NCBI GenBank assembly: GCA_018399635.1
Contig: JAGYOH010000019.1
Location: 1-41,325 of the forward strand
Reading direction: 5' to 3'
From: Clostridia bacterium
Lineage (GTDB): Bacteria; Bacillota; Clostridia; Peptostreptococcales; Acidaminobacteraceae
DNA length: 41,325 nucleotides
This document shows positions 34,441 through 41,325 of this stretch, piece by piece. Each line of letters starts with the position of its first letter. The first letter of the stretch is position 1. The translations under genes and the position numbers were made by a program. A model generated the notes under the pieces. It saw only the letters and a program-made list of their open reading frames with translations. It was not told where the DNA came from and did not search any database.

Positions 34441-35391
34441 TCAGTCAAATAGGGTGGAAACGGATTCGTCGTTGAAAATCCTTCTGATGGCTTCGGCAAA
34501 GGTGGACGCCACGGAAAGCTCCCTGATATTGCCCAGTCGCATATCGTCGGCGAGCTTGATGGTGTCTGTCACCACCACTTCCTTCAGACTGGATTTCTTG
34601 ATCCGGTCGATGGCGGGACCGGAAAAGACCGCATGGGTGCAGCAGGCGTAAATATCCCTTGCCCCGATATCCTTCAACGCTTCGGCCCCGTTGGTGATGG
34701 TCCCCGCGGTATCGATCATGTCATCGATCAGAATGACATTTTTTCCCTCCACATTGCCGATGATGTGCATGACCTCCGACACATTGGGCTCAGGTCGGGA
34801 CTTGTCAATGATGGCGATGCCGCAGTTGAGGCGATTGGCGAAGGCTCTGGCCCTGGTGACACTGCCAAGGTCCGGTGACACCACCACGAGATCCTGGATG
34901 TCCTTTTCAATGAAGTAGTCCGCAAGAATGGGAGATCCGATGAGATGATCCACCGGGATATTGAAATATCCCTGGATCTGGGCCGCATGAAGATCCATGG
35001 TCAGCAATCTGTCGGCGCCGGCCGCCGTGATGAGATCCGCCACGAGCTTGGCTGAAATCGGGTCCCTTGCCTTGGCCTTGCGATCCTGTCTGGCATAACC
35101 GTAATAGGGCACTACGGCCGTGATCCTGCCGGCTGAAGCCCGCTTGAGGGCATCGATCATGATCAACATCTCCATGAGATAACGGTTGACCAGGGGCGGC
35201 GATACCGACTGGACGACGAAGACATCCGCCCCCCTGACGGTTTCACCGATGTTGACCGATATCTCACCATCACTGAAATTCTTCACCGTGGCGTCCCCCA
35301 GGGGGATCCCCAGCTCGCTGCAGATTTTATTGGCTAATTCAGGATTTGAATTACCGGAGAAAATTTTGATTCTCTTCCCTTGATTATGCAT
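34441..35391 (-). CDS. prs: Ribose-phosphate pyrophosphokinase
   Basis: Makes PRPP from ribose 5-phosphate and ATP for nucleotide, His and Trp synthesis. The roughly 316 residues include the N-terminal [16 protein letters not shown], the ATP flexible loop [18 protein letters not shown], the [19 protein letters not shown] segment and the PRPP-binding loop [15 protein letters not shown] near 225. Start is the ATG at 35391 after GGAGGACAGT; an upstream in-frame extension is unlike the family. It follows glmU by 10 nt in a glmU-prs operon, as in Bacillus. The enzyme's product is also the effector sensed by PurR, encoded a little upstream. Confidence 0.97.
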   Translation of the reverse strand: MHNQGKRIKIFSGNSNPELANKICSELGIPLGDATVKNFSDGEISVNIGETVRGADVFVVQSVSPPLVNRYLMEMLIMIDALKRASAGRITAVVPYYGYARQDRKAKARDPISAKLVADLITAAGADRLLTMDLHAAQIQGYFNIPVDHLIGSPILADYFIEKDIQDLVVVSPDLGSVTRARAFANRLNCGIAIIDKSRPEPNVSEVMHIIGNVEGKNVILIDDMIDTAGTITNGAEALKDIGARDIYACCTHAVFSGPAIDRIKKSSLKEVVVTDTIKLADDMRLGNIRELSVASTFAEAIRRIFNDESVSTLFD

Positions 35392-35401
35392 ACTGTCCTC
35401 C

Positions 35402-36766
35402 CTACTTCTTTCGTCTTCTTGTGACCCATCCTTCAATATTCCTCTGTTTTTCACGACCGATGGCCAGGGCGTCCTCCGGCACTTCATGGGTCAGGGTGGT
35501 CCCGGCGGCCACATAGGCCCCCCTTCTCACGGTGACCGGTGCGATGAGGTTGGTGTTGCAACCGATGAAGGCATCGGCTTCCACCACGGTGCGATGCTTT
35601 TCCTTGCCGTCGTAATTGACGAAAACCACCCCGCAGCCCAGGTTGACATTCCGGCCCACGTCACCGTCTCCCACATAGGTCAGGTGAGAGACCTTTGCTC
35701 CGTCCTCGATGACAGAGTTCTTCACTTCGACAAAATCACCGATTTTCACTTTCTTGCCGATCCTCGATCCCGGCCGGATATAGGCGAAGGGCCCCACGGT
35801 GGACTCCGAGTCTATGCTGCTGGCCATGACCTGGGATTCCCTGATCACGACTTCATCGGAAACCAGGCTGTCTTCAATCACCGCCCTCGGTCCGATGGTA
35901 CAGTTTTCACCGATGACGGTATGGCCTTTGAGGACGGTTCCGGGGTGAACCACCGTATCGATTCCGATGGTGACGTCTGAATCAATGTAGGTGGCGGCGG
36001 GGTCCGTCAGGGTGACTCCTCTGAGCATCCATCCCCGGTTGATCCGTTCCCTTAGAATCTTTTCCCCCAGGGAGAGCTGGACCCGGTCGTTGATGCCCAG
36101 AAACTCTTCATGATTCTCAGCGCAATAAGCGTCTATATTATAACCCTCGCGGTGGAATATTTCCACCAGATCCGTCAAATAATATTCCCTTTGCCGGTTT
36201 TGGTTGTCGATTTTTTCAAGGGCCTCCTTGAGGAGTTTCCCTCTCACCAGATAAATGCCGCTGTTGACCTCATCGATCAACTTTTCCTCTGGATCCGCGT
36301 CCTTCTCCTCGACGATTTTCCACAGCAGGCCCTCTTTCCTGACGATTCTGCCGTAGCCCCCGGGAGCAGGCACCTTCATGGTCAGGACGCTCAAATCCCT
36401 TTCCGATCTGAAATGCTGGTTCAAAAAGCCCTCAAGGGTGGCCTCCTGAATCAAGGGGGTGTCCCCGTAGAGAATCAGGACCAGCTGATCCTCCCGGATG
36501 TGGTCTGCGGCCATTTTCACCGCATGGGCCGTACCCAGCTGTTCTCTTTGATAGACCAGGTCCACACCGCTTTCTTTGAGCGCCGCTTCAAGGAGCTCTC
36601 CCTGGTGGCCGATGACCACCACGGGGCGTTCATCCCCCGACTTTTTGGCAAGTCTGATCACATGCTCGACCATGGGCAGTCCGGCAATCGGGTGAAGCAC
36701 CTTGGGCAGTTTTGAGCGCATCCGGGTGCCCTGGCCGGCCGCCAGAATGATGGGTTTGACTTTCAA
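35402..36766 (-). CDS. glmU: Bifunctional N-acetylglucosamine-1-phosphate uridyltransferase / glucosamine-1-phosphate acetyltransferase
   Basis: Makes UDP-GlcNAc for peptidoglycan. The roughly 454-residue protein has the N-terminal uridyltransferase with [18 protein letters not shown] (8-25) and YGDTPLI, then a left-handed beta-helix acetyltransferase from about 250 made of hexapeptide repeats, with the catalytic region RPGSRIG ... [14 protein letters not shown]. The start is TTG at 36766, chosen because GGAGGGAGA is 5-6 nt upstream; a TTG five codons earlier would overlap that site. It is separated from spoVG by a terminator and leads into prs. Confidence 0.96.
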   Translation of the reverse strand: MKVKPIILAAGQGTRMRSKLPKVLHPIAGLPMVEHVIRLAKKSGDERPVVVIGHQGELLEAALKESGVDLVYQREQLGTAHAVKMAADHIREDQLVLILYGDTPLIQEATLEGFLNQHFRSERDLSVLTMKVPAPGGYGRIVRKEGLLWKIVEEKDADPEEKLIDEVNSGIYLVRGKLLKEALEKIDNQNRQREYYLTDLVEIFHREGYNIDAYCAENHEEFLGINDRVQLSLGEKILRERINRGWMLRGVTLTDPAATYIDSDVTIGIDTVVHPGTVLKGHTVIGENCTIGPRAVIEDSLVSDEVVIRESQVMASSIDSESTVGPFAYIRPGSRIGKKVKIGDFVEVKNSVIEDGAKVSHLTYVGDGDVGRNVNLGCGVVFVNYDGKEKHRTVVEADAFIGCNTNLIAPVTVRRGAYVAAGTTLTHEVPEDALAIGREKQRNIEGWVTRRRKK

Positions 36767-36783
36767 TTGATCTCCCTCCAAGT

Positions 36784-36809
36784 AAAAAGAGATTCCTCTG
36801 AATCTCTTT
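36784..36809 (-). terminator. Terminator after spoVG
   Basis: Minus-strand stem AAAGAGATTC/GAATCTCTTT (800-809 and 786-795), 10 bp, 4-nt loop, T residues. It begins at the spoVG stop codon. Confidence 0.88.
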
Positions 36810-37137
36810 AGTCTTCTTCTTCAGCCTCTTCCTCCGGAGCTTCATCAAGAATTGCTTCATCCTGATGCTCCGCAGCCATTTCAAGTTTTACCCTTTCGTA
36901 TTCCTCAAAAATTCGATCCTGAAGCTGGTTTCTCGTGTCAGAATTGATGGGGTGGGCGATATCCCGGTAATCTCCTTCAGCTACTTTTCTACTGGGCATG
37001 GCGACAAACAAACCGTTTTGTCCTTCGATGATCTTGATGTCATGTACAACGAAGGCGTCTTCAAAAGTGACAGACACAATAGCTTTCATTTTCCCCTCTT
37101 CATTGATTTTTCTAATCCTAACATCAGTTATATTCAT
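36808..37137 (-). CDS. spoVG: SpoVG-family RNA/DNA-binding regulator
   Basis: Small nucleic-acid-binding regulator, not sporulation-specific in many Firmicutes. The 109 residues start [39 protein letters not shown], and continue [21 protein letters not shown], the strongest SpoVG signature. The last 20 residues or so are almost entirely Asp/Glu/Ala, an acidic tail longer than the Bacillus protein has. It lies between purR and glmU, the conserved position. Monocistronic by its flanking promoter and terminator. Confidence 0.95.
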   Translation of the reverse strand: MNITDVRIRKINEEGKMKAIVSVTFEDAFVVHDIKIIEGQNGLFVAMPSRKVAEGDYRDIAHPINSDTRNQLQDRIFEEYERVKLEMAAEHQDEAILDEAPEEEAEEED

Positions 37138-37176
37138 ACCTTCTCCCCTACCTTTCGCTGATCAAATCTCAGTACA

Positions 37177-37205
37177 ATCATACCATATATTTCAGAGAAT
37201 TGTAA
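37177..37205 (-). promoter_or_regulatory. Possible promoter of spoVG
   Basis: TTACAA (37200-37205), 17-nt spacer ending in TGG, TATGAT (37177-37182): a weak -35 with an extended -10. In Bacillus spoVG uses SigH; an AGGA near the purR stop followed by CTGAAAT is only a partial SigH match. Confidence 0.45.
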
Positions 37206-37215
37206 TAATTTGGTC

Positions 37216-38010
37216 CTACAATCCCTGCCCTTTAACGTGAATTTCATCCCCGACAGTTTCCATATTCAAAATCGCATAGTAATCCCGGATCATTTTTTTC
37301 CCTTGATCCCGGTTGTCAATGAAAACGGCGACCCCCACCACCTCTGATTCAAATTCTTCGACCAGGTCCATCATCCCCCTGATGGTCCCTCCGCCGCGTA
37401 GAAAATCATCCACGATGAGCACCCGTCTGCCCCTTTTGATGGCGCGTTTGGCACAGTACATGCTTGAAAGATTGCCGGTGGATCCCGAGACATAATTGAT
37501 GCTGATGGTGGCTCCCTCCGAAATCCGGTTGTCCTTGCGAGCCACCACCAGGGGCACGTTGAGGTAATTGGCGGTCATCAATCCCAGGGTGATTCCCTTG
37601 GTTTCGATGGTCATCACATAGTCGATTTTATCATGGAAAAAGCGCTGGGCGATCATTTCTCCCAGATCCTTGACATAGTGGGCCTGGTAGAGAATGTCGG
37701 CATAATAAAGAAAGCCACCGGGTATCCTGCGGTTTTTTTCCATGAGAACCTTGGAAAGCCTGTCCAGCAGGAGTCTTCGGTCCTCCTCGGATTTGAAGGG
37801 CTTCACCATGACGCCGCCGGAAGCCCCGGTGATGGTCTCGATGGAGCCCAGGTCCAGTTCCCTGAAAAGCCCCTTGATGATCACGATATCCTCGGAGATA
37901 CTCGACTTGGCCGCCTTGAGTCTTTCGGAAAAATAATTCAAGGTGAAAATTTCTCCGGGATAATCCATCAAGGTCTTCAATATCGCACCTACCCGCATGT
38001 TCCTTTTCAT
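37216..38010 (-). CDS. purR: Purine operon repressor PurR (Gram-positive type)
   Basis: PRPP-responsive repressor of purine genes. The 264-residue protein has an N-terminal winged helix (about 1-72) and a phosphoribosyltransferase-like effector domain; the PRPP loop RVLIVDDFLRGGGTIRGM near 200 is diagnostic. It is unrelated to the LacI-type PurR of E. coli. Start ATG at 38010; a second ATG four codons later is possible. It is divergent from murC. A degenerate PurBox-like site (38070-38082) lies in the shared intergenic region, so autoregulation is conceivable. Confidence 0.94.
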   Translation of the reverse strand: MKRNMRVGAILKTLMDYPGEIFTLNYFSERLKAAKSSISEDIVIIKGLFRELDLGSIETITGASGGVMVKPFKSEEDRRLLLDRLSKVLMEKNRRIPGGFLYYADILYQAHYVKDLGEMIAQRFFHDKIDYVMTIETKGITLGLMTANYLNVPLVVARKDNRISEGATISINYVSGSTGNLSSMYCAKRAIKRGRRVLIVDDFLRGGGTIRGMMDLVEEFESEVVGVAVFIDNRDQGKKMIRDYYAILNMETVGDEIHVKGQGL

Positions 38011-38069
38011 CTCATCACGTCCATTAGTTTGATAGATTCATCTTATCATCTTTTTAGCGGGATTTTAAT

Positions 38070-38082
38070 ATAATTCGAAAAT
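38070..38082 (-). promoter_or_regulatory. Degenerate PurBox-like site upstream of purR
   Basis: The minus-strand 13-mer ATTTTCGAATTAT matches the Bacillus PurBox consensus AWWWCCGAACWWT, as I recall it, at 11 of 13 positions, but misses both flanking C residues that matter most. Only one copy was seen, whereas known sites occur as divergent pairs. Confidence 0.25.
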
Positions 38083-38124
38083 ATCGGCCCGATTCCCCCC
38101 ATTTGCCCTCCCCGGAAAAATCAT

Positions 38125-38153
38125 TCCACAATTTTTACGGGATGTGATATAAT
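38125..38153 (+). promoter_or_regulatory. Promoter for murC
   Basis: TCCACA (38125-38130), 17-nt spacer, TATAAT (38148-38153). The -10 is perfect and the -35 matches at four of six. The leader of about 26 nt includes AAGGAGAG, 5 nt from the ATG. Confidence 0.7.
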
Positions 38154-38185
38154 TTTCCTTGCATTAACCAACAAGGAGAGATGAA

Positions 38186-39568
38186 ATGAATGAAATAAGG
38201 GACCTCAAACACGTTCATCTGGTAGGAATCGGCGGCATCGGCGTCAGTGCCATTGCCGAGATTCTCTTGACATATGGCCTCAAGGTTTCCGGATCCGATA
38301 TCAAGTCCAGTTCCATCACCCGCCACCTCGAATCCTTGGGAGCGAAGGTCACCTATTCCCACGCTTCAGACAACGTTCACGATGACGTGGACCTGATCGT
38401 CTATACCTCCGCCGTATCCGAGGATAATCCTGAGCTCGTCCGGGGCAGGACCCTGGGCATCGAGACCATTTCAAGATCACAGATGCTGGGACTGATCATG
38501 AAGGAATACCCTGACTCCGTCGCCATTTCAGGCGCCCACGGAAAAACCACCACCACCTCCATGGTGGCGGTCATCCTGGGAGAAACCGATCTCGACCCGA
38601 CCATCTTCATCGGTGCCGAGGTCGAAGCCGTCGGCGGCAATGCCAGAATCGGCAAGGGAGACCTGTTCGTCACCGAGGCCTGTGAATACCGGGAGAATTT
38701 TCTGGATTTCAATTTCAACATGGCCGTGATCCTGAACATCGACGAGGATCATCTTGATTACTATGACAATCTCGACCATATCGTAAGTGCCTTTCATCGG
38801 CTGACCCAGAAGCTCCCCGAGGATGGGGTGCTCTTGATCAACATCGATGACTTCAACGCAAAAAAGGTCTACAACAATTCGAACTGCAAACAGATCCTCA
38901 CCTTCGGCATCGCATCGGAGGCCGACTACATGGCAGCCAATATCACCTACGACGAAAAGGGGCTGCCCAAGTTCGACCTGTTCCTCAAGGGGAAGCCTCT
39001 TGGTAAAATCGAGTTGTCGGTCCCGGGGCGGCACAATATCTACAACAGCCTCGCCGCCATCTCCCTGACCCATCACCTGGGAATCGATCTTGCGACCATC
39101 GTCAAGGCCCTCAAAAAATTCAAGGGCGCCCATCGTCGCTTCGAGCATCTCGGCGCCTACCAGGGCGCGGAGATTTACGATGATTACGCCCATCATCCCA
39201 ACGAAATCAAGGCGACCCTGGAGGCCGCCCGAAAGCTTGAAGCAAAAAAAATCATCGCCGTTTTCCAGCCTCATACCTACACCCGGACCAAGGAACTCCT
39301 GATGGAATTTTCCGCGGCCTTCGACCAGGCGGATGAAATCATTCTCACCGACATCTACGCCGCCAGGGAAAAAAACACCCTGGAAATCCACACCCGGGAT
39401 CTGGAGGCCCTGATTGCCAAAAGGGGGAAGATGGTCACCTACCTGTCCTCCTTTGAAGAAATTCTCGAGCACCTCATGCCCCGGCTGAACCAGGACCACC
39501 TTCTCTTCACCCTGGGGGCCGGCAATATCAACGAGGTCGCTGAAGCCCTCATAAAAAAATCCCAGTGA
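38186..39568 (+). CDS. murC: UDP-N-acetylmuramate--L-alanine ligase
   Basis: Adds L-Ala to UDP-MurNAc, the first step of the peptidoglycan stem peptide. The 460 residues carry the N-terminal Rossmann loop HLVGIGGIGVSAIAEI (11-26), the ATP loop ISGAHGKTTTTSM (115-127), the central NIDEDHLDYYDNLD and the C-terminal DDYAHHPNEIKATLEAAR motifs. Start ATG at 38186 after AAGGAGAG. It is the only complete plus-strand gene in the window, with its own promoter and a bidirectional terminator whose stem contains its TGA stop. Confidence 0.97.
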   Translation: MNEIRDLKHVHLVGIGGIGVSAIAEILLTYGLKVSGSDIKSSSITRHLESLGAKVTYSHASDNVHDDVDLIVYTSAVSEDNPELVRGRTLGIETISRSQMLGLIMKEYPDSVAISGAHGKTTTTSMVAVILGETDLDPTIFIGAEVEAVGGNARIGKGDLFVTEACEYRENFLDFNFNMAVILNIDEDHLDYYDNLDHIVSAFHRLTQKLPEDGVLLINIDDFNAKKVYNNSNCKQILTFGIASEADYMAANITYDEKGLPKFDLFLKGKPLGKIELSVPGRHNIYNSLAAISLTHHLGIDLATIVKALKKFKGAHRRFEHLGAYQGAEIYDDYAHHPNEIKATLEAARKLEAKKIIAVFQPHTYTRTKELLMEFSAAFDQADEIILTDIYAAREKNTLEIHTRDLEALIAKRGKMVTYLSSFEEILEHLMPRLNQDHLLFTLGAGNINEVAEALIKKSQ

Positions 39569-39590
39569 AAAATCACTGGGTTGTTTTTTT
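39553..39590. terminator. Bidirectional terminator shared by murC and the small membrane protein gene
   Basis: Stem CCCAGTGA/TCACTGGG (561-568 and 573-580) with an AAAA/TTTT loop. A-rich sequence on the left and TTGTTTTTTT on the right give a T tract in both directions. Both converging genes end inside the stem with the same CAG-TGA (Gln-stop). Confidence 0.92.
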
Positions 39591-39785
39591 GCTTGAAAAG
39601 TACTTGTACAGGATATAGGCGGTCAAGCCAAAGGGAAGAATGATGGCAATGATGAGAATTCCCCATTCAAGGGCATTCTTCGGCTTCAGCAGATTGGCCG
39701 CCTTGTTGAAAAGGATGGCCATATGCTCAAAGAATTTCGAGACCGCTGAAAAAAACACATAGGCGCCGTAAAACAAGATTTTCAT
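39573..39785 (-). CDS. Small single-pass membrane protein, unknown function
   Basis: A 70-residue protein I do not recognise. It has an amphipathic/aromatic N-terminal part (about 1-36) and a clear TM helix at about 41-61 (WGILIIAIILPFGLTAYILY), then a short basic tail. Coding status is supported by a ribosome site (GGAAGGGA) before the ATG at 39785, a TATAAT at 39806-39811, and a proper terminator at its end. It is convergent with murC and 43 nt downstream of the LCP gene, so a cell-envelope role is plausible but not shown. Confidence 0.65.
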   Translation of the reverse strand: MKILFYGAYVFFSAVSKFFEHMAILFNKAANLLKPKNALEWGILIIAIILPFGLTAYILYKYFSSKKTTQ

Positions 39786-39828
39786 GATATTCCCTTCCTT
39801 TCAGTATTATACGACAAAACCCGTCGAC

Positions 39829-40770
39829 CTACTCCTGGGAGTAGATTTCGATGATCATGTTCTGGGTTTCATCAGGATCGTGGATGTAATAGGATCCCCC
39901 GTTGCTGCTGACCTCTCCGGGAATCCGATAGCGGTTGAGATTCTCCATGTCGAAGCCCACCGCCTTGGTGGCATAGTAGAGCACCCGGTCAAGGGGCATG
40001 TTGGTTTTGACGTACTGGAACACGGTATTGGCCACTGTGGGCAGCTTGTAACTCAGGGACTTCTCAGCCAGGAGGGCCATGAATTCCTGTTGTCTTTCAA
40101 TCCGGGGAAGATCACCCTCCCCGACTTCACCGTTGTTCTTCCGCCATCTGAGGTACTCCATGGCCTTGGCACCGCTCAGGACCTGGGTACCCGCCTTGAT
40201 ATCGATATGGAGGGGCGGTTCCGCCGTCGGATCGTCATACTTCATGTCAAAGGGGACGTCGACCCTGATGCCGCCCAGGGCGTCCACCACGGCTTCAACT
40301 CCATCGTAGTCCATTTTGATGTAATAATCAACCGGTACCTCTAAAAGCTCCTGGATCGCCGTCAGAAGTCCGATGGAGCCTCCCTCGTCTCCCGGGAAGC
40401 CGTAGACCGCATTGATCTTGTTCTGCCCCTGCAAATCATGGCCGGGAACATAGTGGTAGGTATCTCTGGGGATGGAGATGAGGTCCAGGATCCGGGCGCC
40501 AAAGTCATAACTCGCCACCATGATGGTGTCGGAGCGGCCGCCGTCGTGGCCGAAAATCAGGATATTGACCCTGTCGCTTTCTGCAATCAGCTTTTCATAG
40601 GCCGACTTTTCCTCCTGGTTGTCGAAGGAACTGTCCTCAAGGACGAATTCCACGTCCTGGTCCACATAGCTGTCGGTATAATAATATTTGTCAAAGGCAA
40701 ATATGGCAGAACCGATGAAGAGTGAGAAGGCGACAAATGCCACTAAAAAAATTTTGAGTTGGGAGTTCAT
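39829..40770 (-). CDS. LytR-CpsA-Psr family cell-wall glycopolymer ligase
   Basis: Transfers lipid-linked glycopolymers such as teichoic acids to peptidoglycan. The roughly 313-residue protein has a short cytoplasmic N terminus, one TM helix (about 5-26) and an extracytoplasmic LCP domain: VNILIFGHDGGRSDTIMVASYD, then ISIPRDTYHYVPGHDLQGQNKINAVYGFPGD, and KAMEYLRWRKNNGEVGEGDLPRIERQQEF, containing the Arg and Asp residues that bind pyrophosphate. The ATG at 40770 is preferred because AAGGGG precedes it; an ATG nine codons earlier has no ribosome site. It has its own promoter. Confidence 0.93.
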   Translation of the reverse strand: MNSQLKIFLVAFVAFSLFIGSAIFAFDKYYYTDSYVDQDVEFVLEDSSFDNQEEKSAYEKLIAESDRVNILIFGHDGGRSDTIMVASYDFGARILDLISIPRDTYHYVPGHDLQGQNKINAVYGFPGDEGGSIGLLTAIQELLEVPVDYYIKMDYDGVEAVVDALGGIRVDVPFDMKYDDPTAEPPLHIDIKAGTQVLSGAKAMEYLRWRKNNGEVGEGDLPRIERQQEFMALLAEKSLSYKLPTVANTVFQYVKTNMPLDRVLYYATKAVGFDMENLNRYRIPGEVSSNGGSYYIHDPDETQNMIIEIYSQE

Positions 40771-40800
40771 GGGGTACCCCTTTCCATTCAAGCTCATATT

Positions 40801-40828
40801 ATTTTACCACATTATGAGAATTAGGCAA
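40801..40828 (-). promoter_or_regulatory. Promoter for the LCP gene
   Basis: TTGCCT (40823-40828), 16-nt spacer ending in TGG, TAAAAT (40801-40806): an extended -10 with a moderate -35. The -35 begins next to the stop of the upstream membrane protein gene. Confidence 0.65.
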
Positions 40829-40829
40829 C

Positions 40830-41201
40830 TCATTCCAAACGGGCAATGGCATCCAGCAAAAATCCCGCTCCGATCAGGATCACACCGATGAGGGCTTCGT
40901 AAAAGCCACTCCGGGTGAAATCTCTTTCCCTTTTCCCGGCCTCGGTCAGGGGGCCGACCCTGCCCTTTTCCAGCTTCCCTCCAAAAAAGAAGGCCATCCG
41001 CTTCCTGGGTGAACCGATGAGCTGTCCGACGGCGAAGGCCATCACCAGCGTCCCGCCGGCAAAAATCCCATAGCTCGCCCCCCGGACCATGTCCGTCCCC
41101 CACCAGCAGCCTGCCATCGCCCCCGCCAGCCCCAGGATCAGGGCATACACCAGGCCGCGATAGACGCCTTTTAGAATACCTTTCATCAAAGCCTTCATCA
41201 T
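40830..41201 (-). CDS. Hypothetical membrane protein
   Basis: A 123-residue protein I do not recognise. Three hydrophobic segments are visible at about 14-32, 38-60 and 101-119, separated by a basic, soluble-looking loop (about 63-98, rich in Lys/Arg/Glu). The first two helices are Gly-rich. Start ATG at 41201 with GAGGTGA just upstream; tandem ATG codons leave a one-codon ambiguity. It lies upstream of the LCP gene on the same strand and is divergent from a permease-like gene. No function is proposed. Confidence 0.7.
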   Translation of the reverse strand: MMKALMKGILKGVYRGLVYALILGLAGAMAGCWWGTDMVRGASYGIFAGGTLVMAFAVGQLIGSPRKRMAFFFGGKLEKGRVGPLTEAGKRERDFTRSGFYEALIGVILIGAGFLLDAIARLE

Positions 41202-41234
41202 TTCACCTCAAAATCTGCCGCGGATTATGATATC

Positions 41235-41266
41235 ATAGGGGCAATCAAACTTGAAGGAGCCCCTAT
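41235..41266. repeat. Inverted repeat spanning the start of the right-edge gene
   Basis: Perfect 8-bp arms ATAGGGGC (235-242) and GCCCCTAT (259-266) with a 16-nt loop. The right arm contains the first two bases of the ATG and the loop holds AAGGAG, so the RNA hairpin could mask translation initiation of the plus-strand gene. Confidence 0.5.
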
Positions 41267-41325
41267 GAAATCCCACGATAAAGGCATCATCATGATTCTA
41301 TTGTCCACCGTTTTTTTTGCAATGA
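41265..41325 (+). CDS. Start of a probable EamA-type permease (truncated by window end)
   Basis: Only the first 20 residues are present: MKSHDKGIIMILLSTVFFAM. A short charged N terminus leading directly into a hydrophobic helix with STVFFA is typical of EamA/DMT-family transporters, though so short a stretch cannot prove it. AAGGAG stands 6 nt before the ATG. The gene continues beyond the window. Confidence 0.45.
   Translation, partial: MKSHDKGIIMILLSTVFFAM

Noticed and set aside
41202-41264. Promoters for the divergent genes at the right edge, including the ATGATATCAT palindrome
   Set aside because: No hexamer pair with acceptable spacing was found for either strand; the 10-bp palindrome is too short to claim as an operator.

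Overview
The window is a Firmicutes (Clostridia-type) chromosomal segment of moderate, roughly balanced GC. The evidence is Gram-positive gene content and order (purR, spoVG, glmU, prs, pth, mfd, spoVB, yabN/mazG, hup, rqcP, divIC, yabR-like S1, tilS, ftsH, coaX, dusB, greA, lysS), strong AGGAGG-type ribosome binding sites, many GTG/TTG starts, consensus vegetative promoters and T-tailed hairpin terminators. Oxygen-sensitive two-subunit fumarase and a sodium-pumping decarboxylase point to a strict anaerobe that makes propionate or uses C4 acids. Species cannot be named from sequence alone. Nearly everything is on the minus strand; only murC and a truncated permease at the right edge are on plus.

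Layout from left: (1) 0-4.9 kb, lysS, greA, dusB, coaX and birA. (2) 4.9-11.9 kb, one eight-gene operon (mcmA-mcmB-meaB-mce-mmdA-mmdD-mmdC-mmdB) for succinyl-CoA to propionyl-CoA with Na+ export. (3) 12.0-14.2 kb, a molybdenum/pterin-flavoured group: MocA-like nucleotidyltransferase, ECF transporter S component, a broken THEP1-like NTPase and a ModE-type regulator behind a perfect palindrome. (4) 14.2-17.2 kb, hotdog thioesterase, fumarase alpha and beta, and malic enzyme. (5) 17.2-23.6 kb, ftsH, tilS, tldE and a damaged tldD whose 5' end carries a GC-rich foreign-looking patch. (6) 23.6-30.3 kb, two tRNAs, ppx/gppA, S1 protein, divIC, rqcP, hup, yabN/mazG, spoVB and prsA. (7) 30.3-38.0 kb, mfd, pth, prs, glmU, spoVG and purR. 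(8) 38.0-41.3 kb, murC, a small membrane protein, an LCP cell-wall enzyme, an unknown membrane protein and the start of a probable permease.

The central story is a methylmalonyl-CoA (Wood-Werkman-type) fermentation block of about 12 kb set into the conserved purR-to-lysS housekeeping backbone, between ftsH and birA/coaX. Malic enzyme and fumarase link pyruvate/malate to fumarate; mutase, epimerase and Na+-translocating decarboxylase convert succinyl-CoA to propionyl-CoA and a sodium gradient; MeaB protects the B12 mutase and BirA biotinylates the carrier. Sporulation genes that normally punctuate this backbone (spoVT, yabP, yabQ, spoIIE) are absent, as is hprT.

No CRISPR array, insertion sequence, rRNA or integrase was seen. 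No stretch over 300 bases lacks a gene or gene remnant. The two damaged loci (13.2-13.8 kb and 23.1-23.6 kb) are the places where the sequence most needs verification.
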